In this document: positions 1 through 6,261 of the stretch, one piece after another
How the letters are laid out: each line of letters begins with the position of its first letter
Numbering within the stretch: the first letter of the stretch is position 1
NCBI GenBank assembly: GCA_013003255.1
Contig: JABDJZ010000287.1
Location: forward strand, 1-10,445
Origin: Rhodothermales bacterium
Lineage (GTDB): Bacteria > Bacteroidota > Rhodothermia > Rhodothermales > UBA10348
DNA length: 10,445 nucleotides
Direction of reading: 5' to 3'
Notes under the pieces: model-generated
What the model was told of the DNA's origin: nothing
Databases searched by the model: none
Seen by the model: the letters and a program-made list of their open reading frames with translations, nothing else
Position numbers and translations under genes: made by a program

Positions 1-858
1 GTCCAGGAGTGCACGGGCCTCGGCGGTGAGTTCGGCACTGCCGTACTCAAAGTAAACCGAGTTGAGTTCGACAAGCGGGCAGATCAGCGGTGATTCCGGG
101 AGCGGTGGCGCGTATGCCGGGACCGTAAGAGGAGCTGGGATTCTGGTTGGCTCCGGTGCGCGCACCTTCTTGCGGGCCAGACACATGCGAAGACCGCCCA
201 TCACGAGGGAGGTATTGTGCGGGTCGTAGTCGGCCTCGTTCCGCCACACGTAGTTGAGGTCGAATCGCCAACTGGCCTCCGCGAAGACGGACCAGCATCC
301 GTTGAATGCGTAGTCAATGCCCGCTCCGATGGGCAGATGATAGACCGAACGCTCCGGTCCTGGAACGCCGGTGCCTGGAATGTCCACCTTGGGTTCGGAC
401 TTGAACGGATCCGCCACCATGGCGCCGAATCCTGTAAAGATGTAAGGCAGGAAGCGCGAGCGGGAGCCTGGCGTCAAGGTCATCACCACTTCCGGCTCGA
501 AGAGGAGCAGGAAGGAGGTAAGGAACTCGTTCTTGGAGGGGGCCGGCTGCATGGCGACGAGGTCTTCGCCATCCTTCTGACTGAAGTTGGTCAGGGCCAC
601 CATCCCGCGGAAGTAAAACCGGTCCGATCGGATGGGGAAGGACCCGAAAAAGACCGCCGCCGGATCGCTCTCGCGAACGAAGTTGGAGGCGGATCGCCGG
701 TTCAGCAGGTTGATCGGTCCGTGATAGGTGAACAGACCTGCAGCGACGCCGAGGTGGGCCCGGGAATCGCGAAACTGGTTGGCCTGTGCTTGGGCATCGC
801 TCGTCCCGAGTGACCCCAGGAAGAGAAGAAGCGCAATAAGACGAAGGGTCTTCAGCAT
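1..858 (-). CDS. OmpA-family outer-membrane protein, C-terminus cut off by window edge
   Basis: Reading the minus strand from the ATG at 858-856 gives 286 codons without a stop, up to the window edge. Residues 1-24 form a signal peptide (MLKTLRLIALLLFLG, then an AQA cleavage-type motif). Residues about 30-225 alternate hydrophobic and polar stretches with aromatic girdle residues, as in an outer-membrane beta-barrel (for example HLGVAAGLFTYHGPINLL and LPIGAGIDYAFN). A proline-rich linker follows at about 230-258. The last residues, ELNSVYFEYGSAELTAEARA, match the start of the OmpA/MotB peptidoglycan-binding domain, whose remaining roughly 90 residues would lie outside the window. By family, it would tether the outer membrane to peptidoglycan. 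The gene diverges from the DUF3667 gene across a 143-nt gap. The start is chosen because the signal peptide begins there. The fold call is strong; substrate or porin activity cannot be inferred. Confidence 0.85.
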   Translation of the reverse strand, partial: MLKTLRLIALLLFLGSLGTSDAQAQANQFRDSRAHLGVAAGLFTYHGPINLLNRRSASNFVRESDPAAVFFGSFPIRSDRFYFRGMVALTNFSQKDGEDLVAMQPAPSKNEFLTSFLLLFEPEVVMTLTPGSRSRFLPYIFTGFGAMVADPFKSEPKVDIPGTGVPGPERSVYHLPIGAGIDYAFNGCWSVFAEASWRFDLNYVWRNEADYDPHNTSLVMGGLRMCLARKKVRAPEPTRIPAPLTVPAYAPPLPESPLICPLVELNSVYFEYGSAELTAEARALLD

Positions 859-874
859 AACACCACGTGGTGTT
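859..874. promoter_or_regulatory. Perfect 16-bp palindrome abutting the OmpA-like start codon
   Basis: AACACCACGTGGTGTT is identical to its own reverse complement and sits directly against the start codon (856-858) of the minus-strand OmpA-like gene. It could be an operator for a dimeric repressor, or in the mRNA a hairpin ending at the start codon that hides the ribosome entry region. The sequence shows the palindrome; its function is inference. The rest of the divergent gap (875-1001) shows no promoter I can defend. Confidence 0.55.
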
Positions 875-1001
875 GAATGAATGCAGGTTTGGTCATCCCA
901 AGCCCTCCCAAGCAACGTGCCATTCCCGAAAACCGGCCAAAAGGCGTCTTTTTGAGGGGTGCTGGTACTGTTTTGAGACTCATGCGGGCTAGATTCCAAC
1001 A

Positions 1002-1985
1002 ATGGAACAGCTGGTGCCTGACGATTTCGATGCCTGCCGGAACTGTGGTGACCCGCTAGCAGGCCGGTTCTGCGCTCGCTGCGGGCAGCAACGCATAGAC
1101 CCTAGGGATCGGACGATTCGGGCCCTGCTACAGCGCTTGTTCGGAGAAATCACAAGCCTTGACGGGAAGTTCTGGTCCAGCGTGAGGCAGTTGCTGTTCA
1201 AGCCCGGGGAGTTGACCCTGGCGCATGTGGAGGGCCGGCGAGTCCGCTACCTACATCCCTGGCGGCTCTTTCTCGTGATCAACGTGCTGTACTTTCTGGT
1301 GCAGCCGTTCAGCGGATTTGGCGGTTACAACAACTCGTTGCGTTCCCAGATGGAACGGCAAGTTTACAGTGACTGGTCCGATATTCCGGGGAAGGTGTTG
1401 GAGCAGGTCCGGCTGGATTTAAGAGAGACTCTGGTGGCGGAGGGAGTGTCCGTAGACAGCCTGGGCTCGGAAGTCCACCGGTCGCGAGGCAGTACAGCAT
1501 TCCGCGACTACGAGGAGAGGTTCAACCAGAGAAGCAGCACGCTGTCTCGCAGTTTGATCCTGCTGTTCATTCCCTGCTTTGCGGTGCTTCTGTGGCTACT
1601 GTTCGTAAGGAGCAAGGATGCTCTGGCAGCGGATCATGCAGTCTTCGCGACGCACTTCATGTCGTGGCAGCTGCTTGCAATGGGCTGCGTCTATCTACCG
1701 CTTGTCGGGCTGGCCTCCCGGCTGGCGATCTGGCTGGCAGGCGGGCCAGTGGAGTTTTCCGAGATACTTGAAGCCAACCCCGGCCTGGACTGGCTGCTGA
1801 ACTTCATTGGTGAGCAGTCCACTCTCATTTTCATCGTCGTCTACCTGTACCTGGCAGCTCGCCGGGCCTATGGAGACGGTCGAGGCGCAGCCGCCCTGAG
1901 AGCCTCGGCCCTCACGGTGGCGAATGTCCCGCTGATCTGGGCCTACCGCTTCCTCTTGTTCTGGCTGACCTACTGGACTGTGTAA
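1002..1985 (+). CDS. DUF3667-type zinc-ribbon multi-pass membrane protein
   Basis: The 327-residue product begins with a short zinc ribbon: Cys12-x2-Cys15 and Cys24-x2-Cys27, in ACRNCGDPLAGRFCARCGQQ. The region after it (about 38-90) has FKPGELT, then a GRRVRYLHPWRLFLVINVLY stretch. This ribbon, followed by the Lys-Pro-Gly and Tyr-x-His-Pro-x-Arg-Leu-Phe pattern, is what I recognise from the DUF3667 family, common in Bacteroidota and of unknown function. Membrane segments lie near residues 86-103, 184-202, 222-246, 272-289 and 303-326. A soluble, charged insert (about 110-180) lies between the first two. The start is set by the ribbon, which needs the residues right after Met1; no Shine-Dalgarno is visible. 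The gene stands alone between two minus-strand genes. I assign no biochemical function. Confidence is high that the gene is real and moderate for the family name. Confidence 0.83.
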   Translation: MEQLVPDDFDACRNCGDPLAGRFCARCGQQRIDPRDRTIRALLQRLFGEITSLDGKFWSSVRQLLFKPGELTLAHVEGRRVRYLHPWRLFLVINVLYFLVQPFSGFGGYNNSLRSQMERQVYSDWSDIPGKVLEQVRLDLRETLVAEGVSVDSLGSEVHRSRGSTAFRDYEERFNQRSSTLSRSLILLFIPCFAVLLWLLFVRSKDALAADHAVFATHFMSWQLLAMGCVYLPLVGLASRLAIWLAGGPVEFSEILEANPGLDWLLNFIGEQSTLIFIVVYLYLAARRAYGDGRGAAALRASALTVANVPLIWAYRFLLFWLTYWTV

Positions 1986-1997
1986 GCCCGACCGCCC

Positions 1998-2039
1998 CAA
2001 ACAGAAAAAGGGCCCGACTCCACACGGAATCGGACCCTT
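1998..2039 (-). terminator. Intrinsic terminator of rpsT
   Basis: Read on the minus strand, a 14-bp stem (AAGGGTCCGATTCC against GGAGTCGGGCCCTT, two G-U pairs) closes a 4-nt loop and runs into TTTTTCTGTTT. The two mismatched positions form G-U pairs only in the minus-strand RNA, and the T-tract is only on that side, so it serves rpsT. It lies 22 nt past the rpsT stop codon. Confidence 0.87.
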
Positions 2040-2061
2040 CAAAGTCTGAGAAACGAAGTCT

Positions 2062-2313
2062 CTACAGCGCGTTGACGTGGCGCTCGAGTTCGCTCTTGTA
2101 GTTGGCCGCCTTGTTCTTGTGGATGATCCGCTTGGAAGCCAGACGATCCAGGTACGCCTTCACATCATTCAGAAGGGAGCCCGCCTCATCCTTGGACTCC
2201 GTGCTGCGGAGGTTCTTCATCATGGTCCGCATCCGGCTGCGGTGCAGACGGTTGGAGGCGCGCTTCTTTTCGGTTTGCCGCACTCGCTTGGCGGCTGACT
2301 TATGCTGGGGCAT
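2062..2313 (-). CDS. rpsT: Small ribosomal subunit protein bS20
   Basis: The 83-residue basic protein starts MPQHKSAAKRVRQTEKKRAS, the standard S20 N-terminus (H-K-S-A-x-K-R-x-R-Q-x-E-K-R). It continues with the three-helix pattern including NRLHRSRMRTMMKN and ends RIIHKNKAANYKSELERHV, again typical. S20 binds 16S rRNA early in 30S assembly. The length matches the family. The reading frame stays open 11 codons further upstream (to 2346), but that extension (MALVAATPRST) does not resemble S20, so the ATG at 2313 is preferred. The gene is monocistronic, with its own promoter and terminator, and diverges from the M23 peptidase gene. No Shine-Dalgarno is visible before the start. Confidence 0.96.
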   Translation of the reverse strand: MPQHKSAAKRVRQTEKKRASNRLHRSRMRTMMKNLRSTESKDEAGSLLNDVKAYLDRLASKRIIHKNKAANYKSELERHVNAL

Positions 2314-2367
2314 GGTGGAACGCGGTGTTGCCGCGACTAGAGCCAATTAAATCTTTCAGAGCCCGCC

Positions 2368-2396
2368 AATATAGCGCGCCAGGTGCCCTTCGTCAA
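2368..2396 (-). promoter_or_regulatory. Sigma70-type promoter of rpsT
   Basis: On the minus strand, TTGACG (-35, 2396-2391) and TATATT (-10, 2373-2368) are separated by exactly 17 bp, five of six matches to consensus for each box. Transcription would begin near 2361, giving a leader of about 48 nt before the rpsT ATG. A much weaker plus-strand pair (TTAAAT at 2347-2352, 17 bp, TATAGC at 2370-2375) overlaps it and might serve the divergent M23 gene; that second reading is speculative. Confidence 0.8.
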
Positions 2397-2465
2397 TAAA
2401 CGCAAGAGCGGAACCGCCTTCACGACGGTCTCGTAGAGCGCCATCCCACGAATCATCCCGATTGG

Positions 2466-3359
2466 ATGTTCTCCTTTCTCGGCGATTTCATCCGCAGTGC
2501 CGGTCAGGCCGTAGACGTCATCCTTCTTGATGAGGATGGACTTGATGCGCCGCGTCGCTACCGCGTGCGACCAGGACAGGTCCTGGGACTCACGACGGGC
2601 ATCAGCCTGGTTGTCGGCCTGCTGCTCCTGCTGTTTGTCGTGGCCACCCCGGTCCGCGGGCTGTTTCCCGGTCTGGCCACCGAGGAGATGAAGAACGAGG
2701 CGCGGCTCAACAGCCTTCGCCTCTCGGCTCTGGAAGATTCACTTTCGGCCCAGGAAGCCTACCTCACGCACATCCGCGACCTCATGATGGGGCGGGTTGA
2801 GCCGGGACAGGATGCTCCGGCTCTCGACAATCCCGATACCGGGGGACTTGTGGCCGCCGAGGGAGACCCGGTTTCGGCAGACTGGGAGGACCATCAGCAA
2901 CCAGCCATCGCTCTGGGATCGCTTCCGATCGAGTCGGGGCTGGTACTTCCTGCAGCGGCCGGGCCACAGGCCGCACTCGGTGCACCCCGCTTCCCGGTCC
3001 TGCCTCCGATCGAAGGGCTGGCCACGCGGGGCTTTGATCCGCGCATCGGTCACTACGCCCTGGACATAGCGGCCAACGAGGGCACCGTCGTCCGCTCAAT
3101 CAGCGCCGGGTATGTGGTGATGGCCGACTGGACGCACGACGGCGGATATACCATCGCGGTGCAGCATGCCGGCGGCTATCTGTCTGTCTACAAGCACAAC
3201 GAGCGTTTGCTCAAGCGCGCAGGAGACCGGGTTGCTTCCAGAGAGCCCATCTCCATGTCCGGCAATACCGGTGAGATCACCACGGGCCCGCACCTCCATT
3301 TTGAATTGTGGCGCGACGGGCTTGCCCAGGACCCCTCCGCGTATCTCCTGACCTTATAA
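2466..3359 (+). CDS. Membrane-anchored M23 (LytM-type) peptidoglycan endopeptidase
   Basis: The 297-residue protein has four parts: a cytoplasmic N-terminus of about 40 residues containing RRYRVRPGQVLGL; one membrane span at about 42-63; a helical, probably coiled-coil stretch at 72-106 and a Pro/Ala-rich linker to about 180; and an M23 domain at about 185-297. The M23 zinc and catalytic residues are present: His196 and Asp200 in GHYALD, His244 in YKHN, and His276 and His278 in GPHLHFEL. The enzyme is therefore predicted active and to cut peptide cross-links in the wall from the periplasmic side. The next gene, 42 nt downstream, is a bactofilin. M23 peptidases paired with bactofilins control cell shape in several bacteria (for example Helicobacter csd1/ccmA), and in some the peptidase's cytoplasmic tail contacts the bactofilin filament. 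That interaction is inferred here. The start ATG follows a gap without a Shine-Dalgarno. Confidence 0.91.
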   Translation: MFSFLGDFIRSAGQAVDVILLDEDGLDAPRRYRVRPGQVLGLTTGISLVVGLLLLLFVVATPVRGLFPGLATEEMKNEARLNSLRLSALEDSLSAQEAYLTHIRDLMMGRVEPGQDAPALDNPDTGGLVAAEGDPVSADWEDHQQPAIALGSLPIESGLVLPAAAGPQAALGAPRFPVLPPIEGLATRGFDPRIGHYALDIAANEGTVVRSISAGYVVMADWTHDGGYTIAVQHAGGYLSVYKHNERLLKRAGDRVASREPISMSGNTGEITTGPHLHFELWRDGLAQDPSAYLLTL

Positions 3360-3401
3360 TGGGTGGCGCGATGCCCCCGGAAAAAATCCTCGCGACCTGA
3401 C

Positions 3402-3812
3402 ATGGCCAAGTCCCACACCCCCGACCCCACCACGATCAACCTGATCGGCGAAGGCTCCGAGGTCGAAGGCACGTTCAAGTGCACGAATGATGTTCGCGTC
3501 AATGGGCGCATCAAGGGAGACCTCCAGGCTGAAGGCAAGGTCATCGTTGCCGAGAAAGGCGTGATTGAAGGCAAGCTGGTGGCACGCGCTGCGGATGTGG
3601 CCGGGCGTATCGACGGTGATCTCCTGGTGGAGGACCGATTGGTGCTCAAGGGAACCGCGCACGTGGATGGCAGCATCCGAACCGGACGCCTGGTGGTGGA
3701 GGAAGGTGCCAAGTTTGAAGGATCCTGTACCATGGGTCGTCTGGATCCGGCGCGCAAAGCGGCGCTGAAGAACGGGCAGTCGGCGGCTCGCGAGGTCGCT
3801 CTGAAGAACTGA
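3402..3812 (+). CDS. Bactofilin (polymer-forming cytoskeletal protein)
   Basis: The 136-residue protein shows the bactofilin core: INLIGEGSEVEGTFKCTNDV, then short beta-helix rungs such as VNGRIKGDLQ, GVIEGKLVA, AGRIDGDLLVEDRLVLKGTA and VDGSIRTGRLVVEEGAKFEGSC, at about residues 12-112. The tail (113-136) is short and basic. Bactofilins assemble without nucleotide into non-polar filaments, usually attached to the inner membrane, and scaffold wall enzymes. The ATG at 3402 is chosen because the product then begins MAKSHTPDPTTINLIGEG, as family members do. A GTG at 3363 would add 13 residues (MARCPRKKSSRPD) without family resemblance. It lies 42 nt after the M23 peptidase gene and 10 nt before the AtpZ-like gene, so co-transcription is likely. 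Confidence 0.93.
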   Translation: MAKSHTPDPTTINLIGEGSEVEGTFKCTNDVRVNGRIKGDLQAEGKVIVAEKGVIEGKLVARAADVAGRIDGDLLVEDRLVLKGTAHVDGSIRTGRLVVEEGAKFEGSCTMGRLDPARKAALKNGQSAAREVALKN

Positions 3813-3822
3813 GCCCGACGCG

Positions 3823-4206
3823 ATGACAGGTCCTCGGAAATCACGGGGGCCAGGGTGGCAGCGCTCCATGGTGGAGTCCAGCCCTTACTTGGGACTGGGC
3901 TTCCAGTTGGCAGGGGCCGTGCTGATTTACACTGGGTTGGGCTTCCTGGTTGACCGCTGGTTTGACACCGAGCCGTGGGGCCTGGTCGGCGGAGCCGTAG
4001 TCGGCATGGTGGCCTTCTTTGTGCAGCTGGTTCGCGTAGTCCGGGAGATGAATGCCCGTAGTCAGCGCCAAGCACCCGGGAAGAGCTACCGAGAGTTTGA
4101 CGAGAGCGACTGGGATGAGAAGGAGGGTTCCGTCGACGAATGGGAAGACGAATGGGACCGTGACACGGGCTGGCGGGAAACGGGCCCGAATTCGAAGAGG
4201 CCGTGA
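3823..4206 (+). CDS. atpZ: AtpZ/AtpI-family two-span membrane protein with acidic tail
   Basis: The 127-residue protein has two membrane spans (about 23-43 and 52-72) in the pattern YLGLGFQLAGAVLIYTGLGF, LVDRWFDTEPWGLVGGAVVG and FVQLVRVVREM. This is the F0F1-ATPase accessory family (AtpZ, 'ATPase gene 1') often found at the head of atp operons. Related AtpZ/AtpI proteins have been linked to c-ring assembly or to divalent-cation uptake; which applies here is unknown. After residue 90 comes a tail rich in Asp, Glu and Trp (DESDWDEKEGSVDEWEDEWD), unusual for such a short protein and probably disordered in the cytoplasm. Its position between the bactofilin and atpI/atpB genes fits the family. The symbol atpZ is by family and context. 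Confidence 0.78.
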   Translation: MTGPRKSRGPGWQRSMVESSPYLGLGFQLAGAVLIYTGLGFLVDRWFDTEPWGLVGGAVVGMVAFFVQLVRVVREMNARSQRQAPGKSYREFDESDWDEKEGSVDEWEDEWDRDTGWRETGPNSKRP

Positions 4207-4231
4207 GCAAAAGGGCCATTTCGGGCCCGTT
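4179..4231 (+). repeat. 12-bp perfect inverted repeat around the atpZ stop codon
   Basis: AACGGGCCCGAA (4179-4190) and TTCGGGCCCGTT (4220-4231) are exact reverse complements, 29 nt apart, bracketing the atpZ-like stop at 4204-4206. A smaller stem, GGGCC (4213-4217) with GGCCC (4224-4228), uses part of the same right arm, so the two structures exclude each other. No U-tract follows, so it is not a classical terminator. In RNA it would be a strong intercistronic hairpin, possibly a processing or attenuation site ahead of atpI-atpB. The remaining stretch to 4370 has no convincing gene and no promoter I can defend. Confidence 0.6.
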
Positions 4232-4370
4232 CACACCTATTTCACTGCCTCCGGCGGGTCCGTTCATTCATAATTCACCCCTACCGGCAACCCCTCTCAA
4301 GTGGTCTAACGTAGAATGCCGGACTACCCGAAAGCAGGGCTCGCAGTGCCCATCATCTGACCCCGATTCC

Positions 4371-4685
4371 TTGCAGTTGACTGATCCATACATCCTGAGC
4401 TTGAGCCTGGGGATTGGATTCGGTCTGGTGTACGGAGTGCTGAGTTACCTGACCTACCGCCTCGCGCTTGGTCGCCCCCAGCAGGTGTTCATGATGGTCG
4501 CGTTCGGTGGAATGATCGGTCGGCTGTTCGTCGCCACCATTGCCATCGCACTCGTGCTTGCTTTCACATCCGTGCAGCCCTCGGTCTTCATCGCCAGCTT
4601 CTTCGCCATCTTTGCGATTGCGCTGGTCCTGGAGATCACGGTCCTTCATAGACAGCAGACCCGCCACGGGGTCCAGCGTACATGA
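4371..4685 (+). CDS. atpI: AtpI-like small membrane protein of the ATP synthase operon
   Basis: The conserved part encodes about 100 residues with three or four membrane spans: DPYILSLSLGIGFGLVYGVL, then LGRPQQVFMMVAFGGMIGRL, then VFIASFFAIFAIALVLEITV, ending in a short basic tail. Size, topology and position directly before atpB fit the AtpI / ATP synthase subunit I group, thought to assist c-ring assembly. The start is uncertain. A TTG at 4371 (or 4377) gives 104 (or 102) residues. The frame is open back to a GTG at 4203 that overlaps the atpZ stop and would give 160 residues, but the added 56 are Pro/Ser-rich, resemble no family N-terminus and lie over a strong inverted repeat. The 3' end overlaps atpB by 4 nt (ATGA), suggesting translational coupling. 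The call rests largely on context. Confidence 0.7.
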   Translation: MQLTDPYILSLSLGIGFGLVYGVLSYLTYRLALGRPQQVFMMVAFGGMIGRLFVATIAIALVLAFTSVQPSVFIASFFAIFAIALVLEITVLHRQQTRHGVQRT

Positions 4686-5911
4686 TCAAGTCGTTCCGAT
4701 TCGGTACTTCGCTTCTTGCGACGCTCATGGCCATCATGCTCATGAGCCCCACGACCGCCCTGGCTGCCGAGGAAGGTGAGGGAGTAGATGTCGTTGGTCA
4801 CTCGGCAGATGGGTTTTACTGGGACCTGACGCCGCTTCCGGTCGGAACCGGAGGCAAGGGCAAGATCGAGATGCCGCGCATCTTCATTGTCCGGGACGCT
4901 GAGGGTAGCCTGGGTCTGGACTTCTTCTGGAGCTCCACGGCAGCCGTGAAGGCCGGCGGATACATCGCCGAATGGGCTGATGACGGACACGGTGCTTCGA
5001 CGGATGATCACGCGGACGACGCCTCGCACGAAGAGGGCGCCGCCACGGGCGACGAAGACCACGCCGATGATGAGCAGGTCACTGAGGAGCGCAAGGACTT
5101 CTACTACGCTGCCCTGACGCCCGCCGCAGGATCCATCGTCCTGGACATGTCCATTACGCGGCAGCTGATGTTTGCCTGGTTCGGGATGTTGATTGTTGCC
5201 TTCCTGTTTATCCGGATGGCAAACCGGTACAAGGCCGGCGTTGGTCGGACCTCCGCTCCCAAGGGGCGTTTGCAGAACCTGCTCGAGATGCTGGTGATGT
5301 TCGTCAGGGACGAGATTGCCAAGCCCAACCTCGGTGACAAGGCGGACAAGTACCTGCCCTACCTCCTGACAGCCTTCTTCTTCATTCTGACGTGTAACCT
5401 GCTCGGACTCGTGCCCTTCGGCGCCACGGCGACGTCGAACATCATGGTCACGACCGTGCTGGCAACCATCACCTTTGTGCTGACCCAGCTGGGTGGCTCG
5501 AAGGACCACTGGTTGCACGTGTTCAACCCTCCGGGTGTCCCCGGCTTCGTAAAGCCGATCCTGATCCCGGTTGAGTTGCTCGGCCTCTTTACCAAGCCGA
5601 TCGCCCTGGCCATCCGGCTCTTTGCCAACATGACGGCAGGGCACCTCATCATTCTGAGTTTGATCGGGCTGATCTTCACGTTCAGCGGCCTGTTCGGCAC
5701 CGCGGCGGGCTACATGGTGTCGCCCATCTCGATTGCCTTCTCGCTCTTTATCTACTGCCTGGAACTGCTGGTTTCCTTCATCCAGGCCTACGTCTTTACG
5801 ATGCTCTCAGCGCTCTTCATCGGCATGGCCGTGGCAGAGCATGACCATCACCACGAGGAAGATCACCATGCGCCCGCAATGGCGGACATGCACGAAGCCG
5901 TCCTCGAATAA
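4682..5911 (+). CDS. atpB: ATP synthase Fo subunit a, with long signal-peptide-bearing N-terminus
   Basis: At 409 residues this is far longer than E. coli subunit a (271). Residues 1-29 look like a signal peptide (SLLATLMAIMLMSPTTALAA). Residues 30-155 form an extracytoplasmic domain with an Asp/Glu/His-rich stretch (98-138). Membrane helices follow from about 160 to 384. The channel Arg is Arg312 in AIRLFANMTAGH; it separates the two proton half-channels. His321 stands where E. coli has Glu219, and Glu361 stands where E. coli has His245, a swapped pair; Gln368 matches Gln252. The C-terminus is again His-rich (AEHDHHHEEDHH, 385-396). Long AtpB proteins with a signal-like N-terminus are known in Bacteroidota. 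The ATG lies inside the atpI stop (ATGA overlap). Confidence 0.95.
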   Translation: MIKSFRFGTSLLATLMAIMLMSPTTALAAEEGEGVDVVGHSADGFYWDLTPLPVGTGGKGKIEMPRIFIVRDAEGSLGLDFFWSSTAAVKAGGYIAEWADDGHGASTDDHADDASHEEGAATGDEDHADDEQVTEERKDFYYAALTPAAGSIVLDMSITRQLMFAWFGMLIVAFLFIRMANRYKAGVGRTSAPKGRLQNLLEMLVMFVRDEIAKPNLGDKADKYLPYLLTAFFFILTCNLLGLVPFGATATSNIMVTTVLATITFVLTQLGGSKDHWLHVFNPPGVPGFVKPILIPVELLGLFTKPIALAIRLFANMTAGHLIILSLIGLIFTFSGLFGTAAGYMVSPISIAFSLFIYCLELLVSFIQAYVFTMLSALFIGMAVAEHDHHHEEDHHAPAMADMHEAVLE

Positions 5912-5925
5912 CTACTCGGCGCATT

Positions 5926-5950
5926 TCCGGTCGGCATATGCCGTCCCGGA
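5926..5950 (+). promoter_or_regulatory. Intercistronic hairpin upstream of atpE
   Basis: In the 80-nt atpB-atpE gap, TCCGG (5926-5930) pairs with CCGGA (5946-5950). Between them lies the perfect 12-bp palindrome CGGCATATGCCG (5932-5943), with an unpaired T on one side and TC on the other. In RNA it folds into a stem of about nine pairs with a small loop, 42 nt before the atpE ATG. No U-tract follows, so it is not a terminator. It may be a processing site or stabilise the atpE mRNA; a protein-binding DNA palindrome is the alternative. Confidence 0.5.
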
Positions 5951-5991
5951 GATGAGTCACTTTTACACCACGAAGAACACGTACTGATACA

Positions 5992-6219
5992 ATGGAACCG
6001 ACAGCTTTGGCTTACCTGGGCGCAGGACTCGGCGCCGGTCTTGTCGCACTCGGAGCCGGCCTCGGCATTGGCCGTCTTGCCGGCCCGGCCATGGAGGGCT
6101 CTGCCCGCCAGCCCGAGGCCGCAGGCGATATCCGGACCACCATGATTATTGCTGCTGCCCTCATTGAGGGTGTCGCACTTTTCGGTCTGGTTATCTGCAT
6201 CCTGCTCGCGATCAAGTAA
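5992..6219 (+). CDS. atpE: ATP synthase Fo subunit c (rotor ring proteolipid)
   Basis: The 75-residue hairpin protein has two membrane helices joined by the polar loop ARQPEAAGDIRTT (38-50). Helix 1 carries the glycine packing motif (GAGLGAGLVALGAGLGIG, 10-27) used to pack c subunits into a ring. The ion carrier is Glu59 in AALIEGVALFGLV. Sodium-coupled rings usually have Gln in helix 1 and Ser or Thr after the Glu. Here those positions are Ile26 and Gly60, so proton coupling is the better prediction. The ATG at 5992 gives the normal family N-terminus. Several copies are needed per enzyme, and the gene is flanked by hairpins on both sides, consistent with gene-specific control. Confidence 0.97.
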   Translation: MEPTALAYLGAGLGAGLVALGAGLGIGRLAGPAMEGSARQPEAAGDIRTTMIIAAALIEGVALFGLVICILLAIK

Positions 6220-6235
6220 ATCGCATTGGCAATAC

Positions 6236-6261
6236 GGCCGGTCCCATAGCCGGGACCGGCC
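6236..6261 (+). promoter_or_regulatory. Strong hairpin between atpE and atpF
   Basis: GGCCGGTCCC (6236-6245) and GGGACCGGCC (6252-6261) form a perfect 10-bp stem with a 6-nt loop (ATAGCC), starting 17 nt after the atpE stop and ending 16 nt before the atpF ATG. Only TTCGACCCTTTAG follows, so it is a poor terminator. It more likely protects the 3' end of atpE mRNA or lets a fraction of polymerases stop, which would raise atpE over atpF. That role is inference. Confidence 0.68.

Noticed and set aside
217..813. Plus-strand open frame of 198 codons
   Set aside because: It is antisense to the OmpA-like gene, whose minus-strand translation has a signal peptide and a recognisable domain. The plus-strand product is low in hydrophobic pattern and matches no family.
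3188..4267. Minus-strand open frame of 359 codons across the M23, bactofilin and atpZ-like genes
   Set aside because: It opposes three genes with clear family signatures, and the product is Ser/Arg/Pro-rich, as expected from antisense reading.
4311..4317. TAGAAT as a -10 box for an atpI-atpB promoter
   Set aside because: No acceptable -35 box lies 16-18 bp upstream; CATAAT at 4269-4274 fails the same test.
4316..4360. Short plus-strand frame MPDYPKAGLAVPII before atpI, a possible leader peptide
   Set aside because: Only 14 codons, with no Shine-Dalgarno and no codon run suggesting attenuation control. Such a frame is expected by chance.
4203..4370. GTG start of atpI overlapping the atpZ stop
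   Set aside because: The overlap looks attractive, but the 56 added residues resemble no AtpI-type N-terminus and cover a strong inverted repeat. It remains a possible alternative start.
4646..5644. Minus-strand open frame of 332 codons opposite atpB
   Set aside because: Antisense of a clear subunit a gene; the product is a His/Gln/Gly/Arg-rich sequence with no domain.
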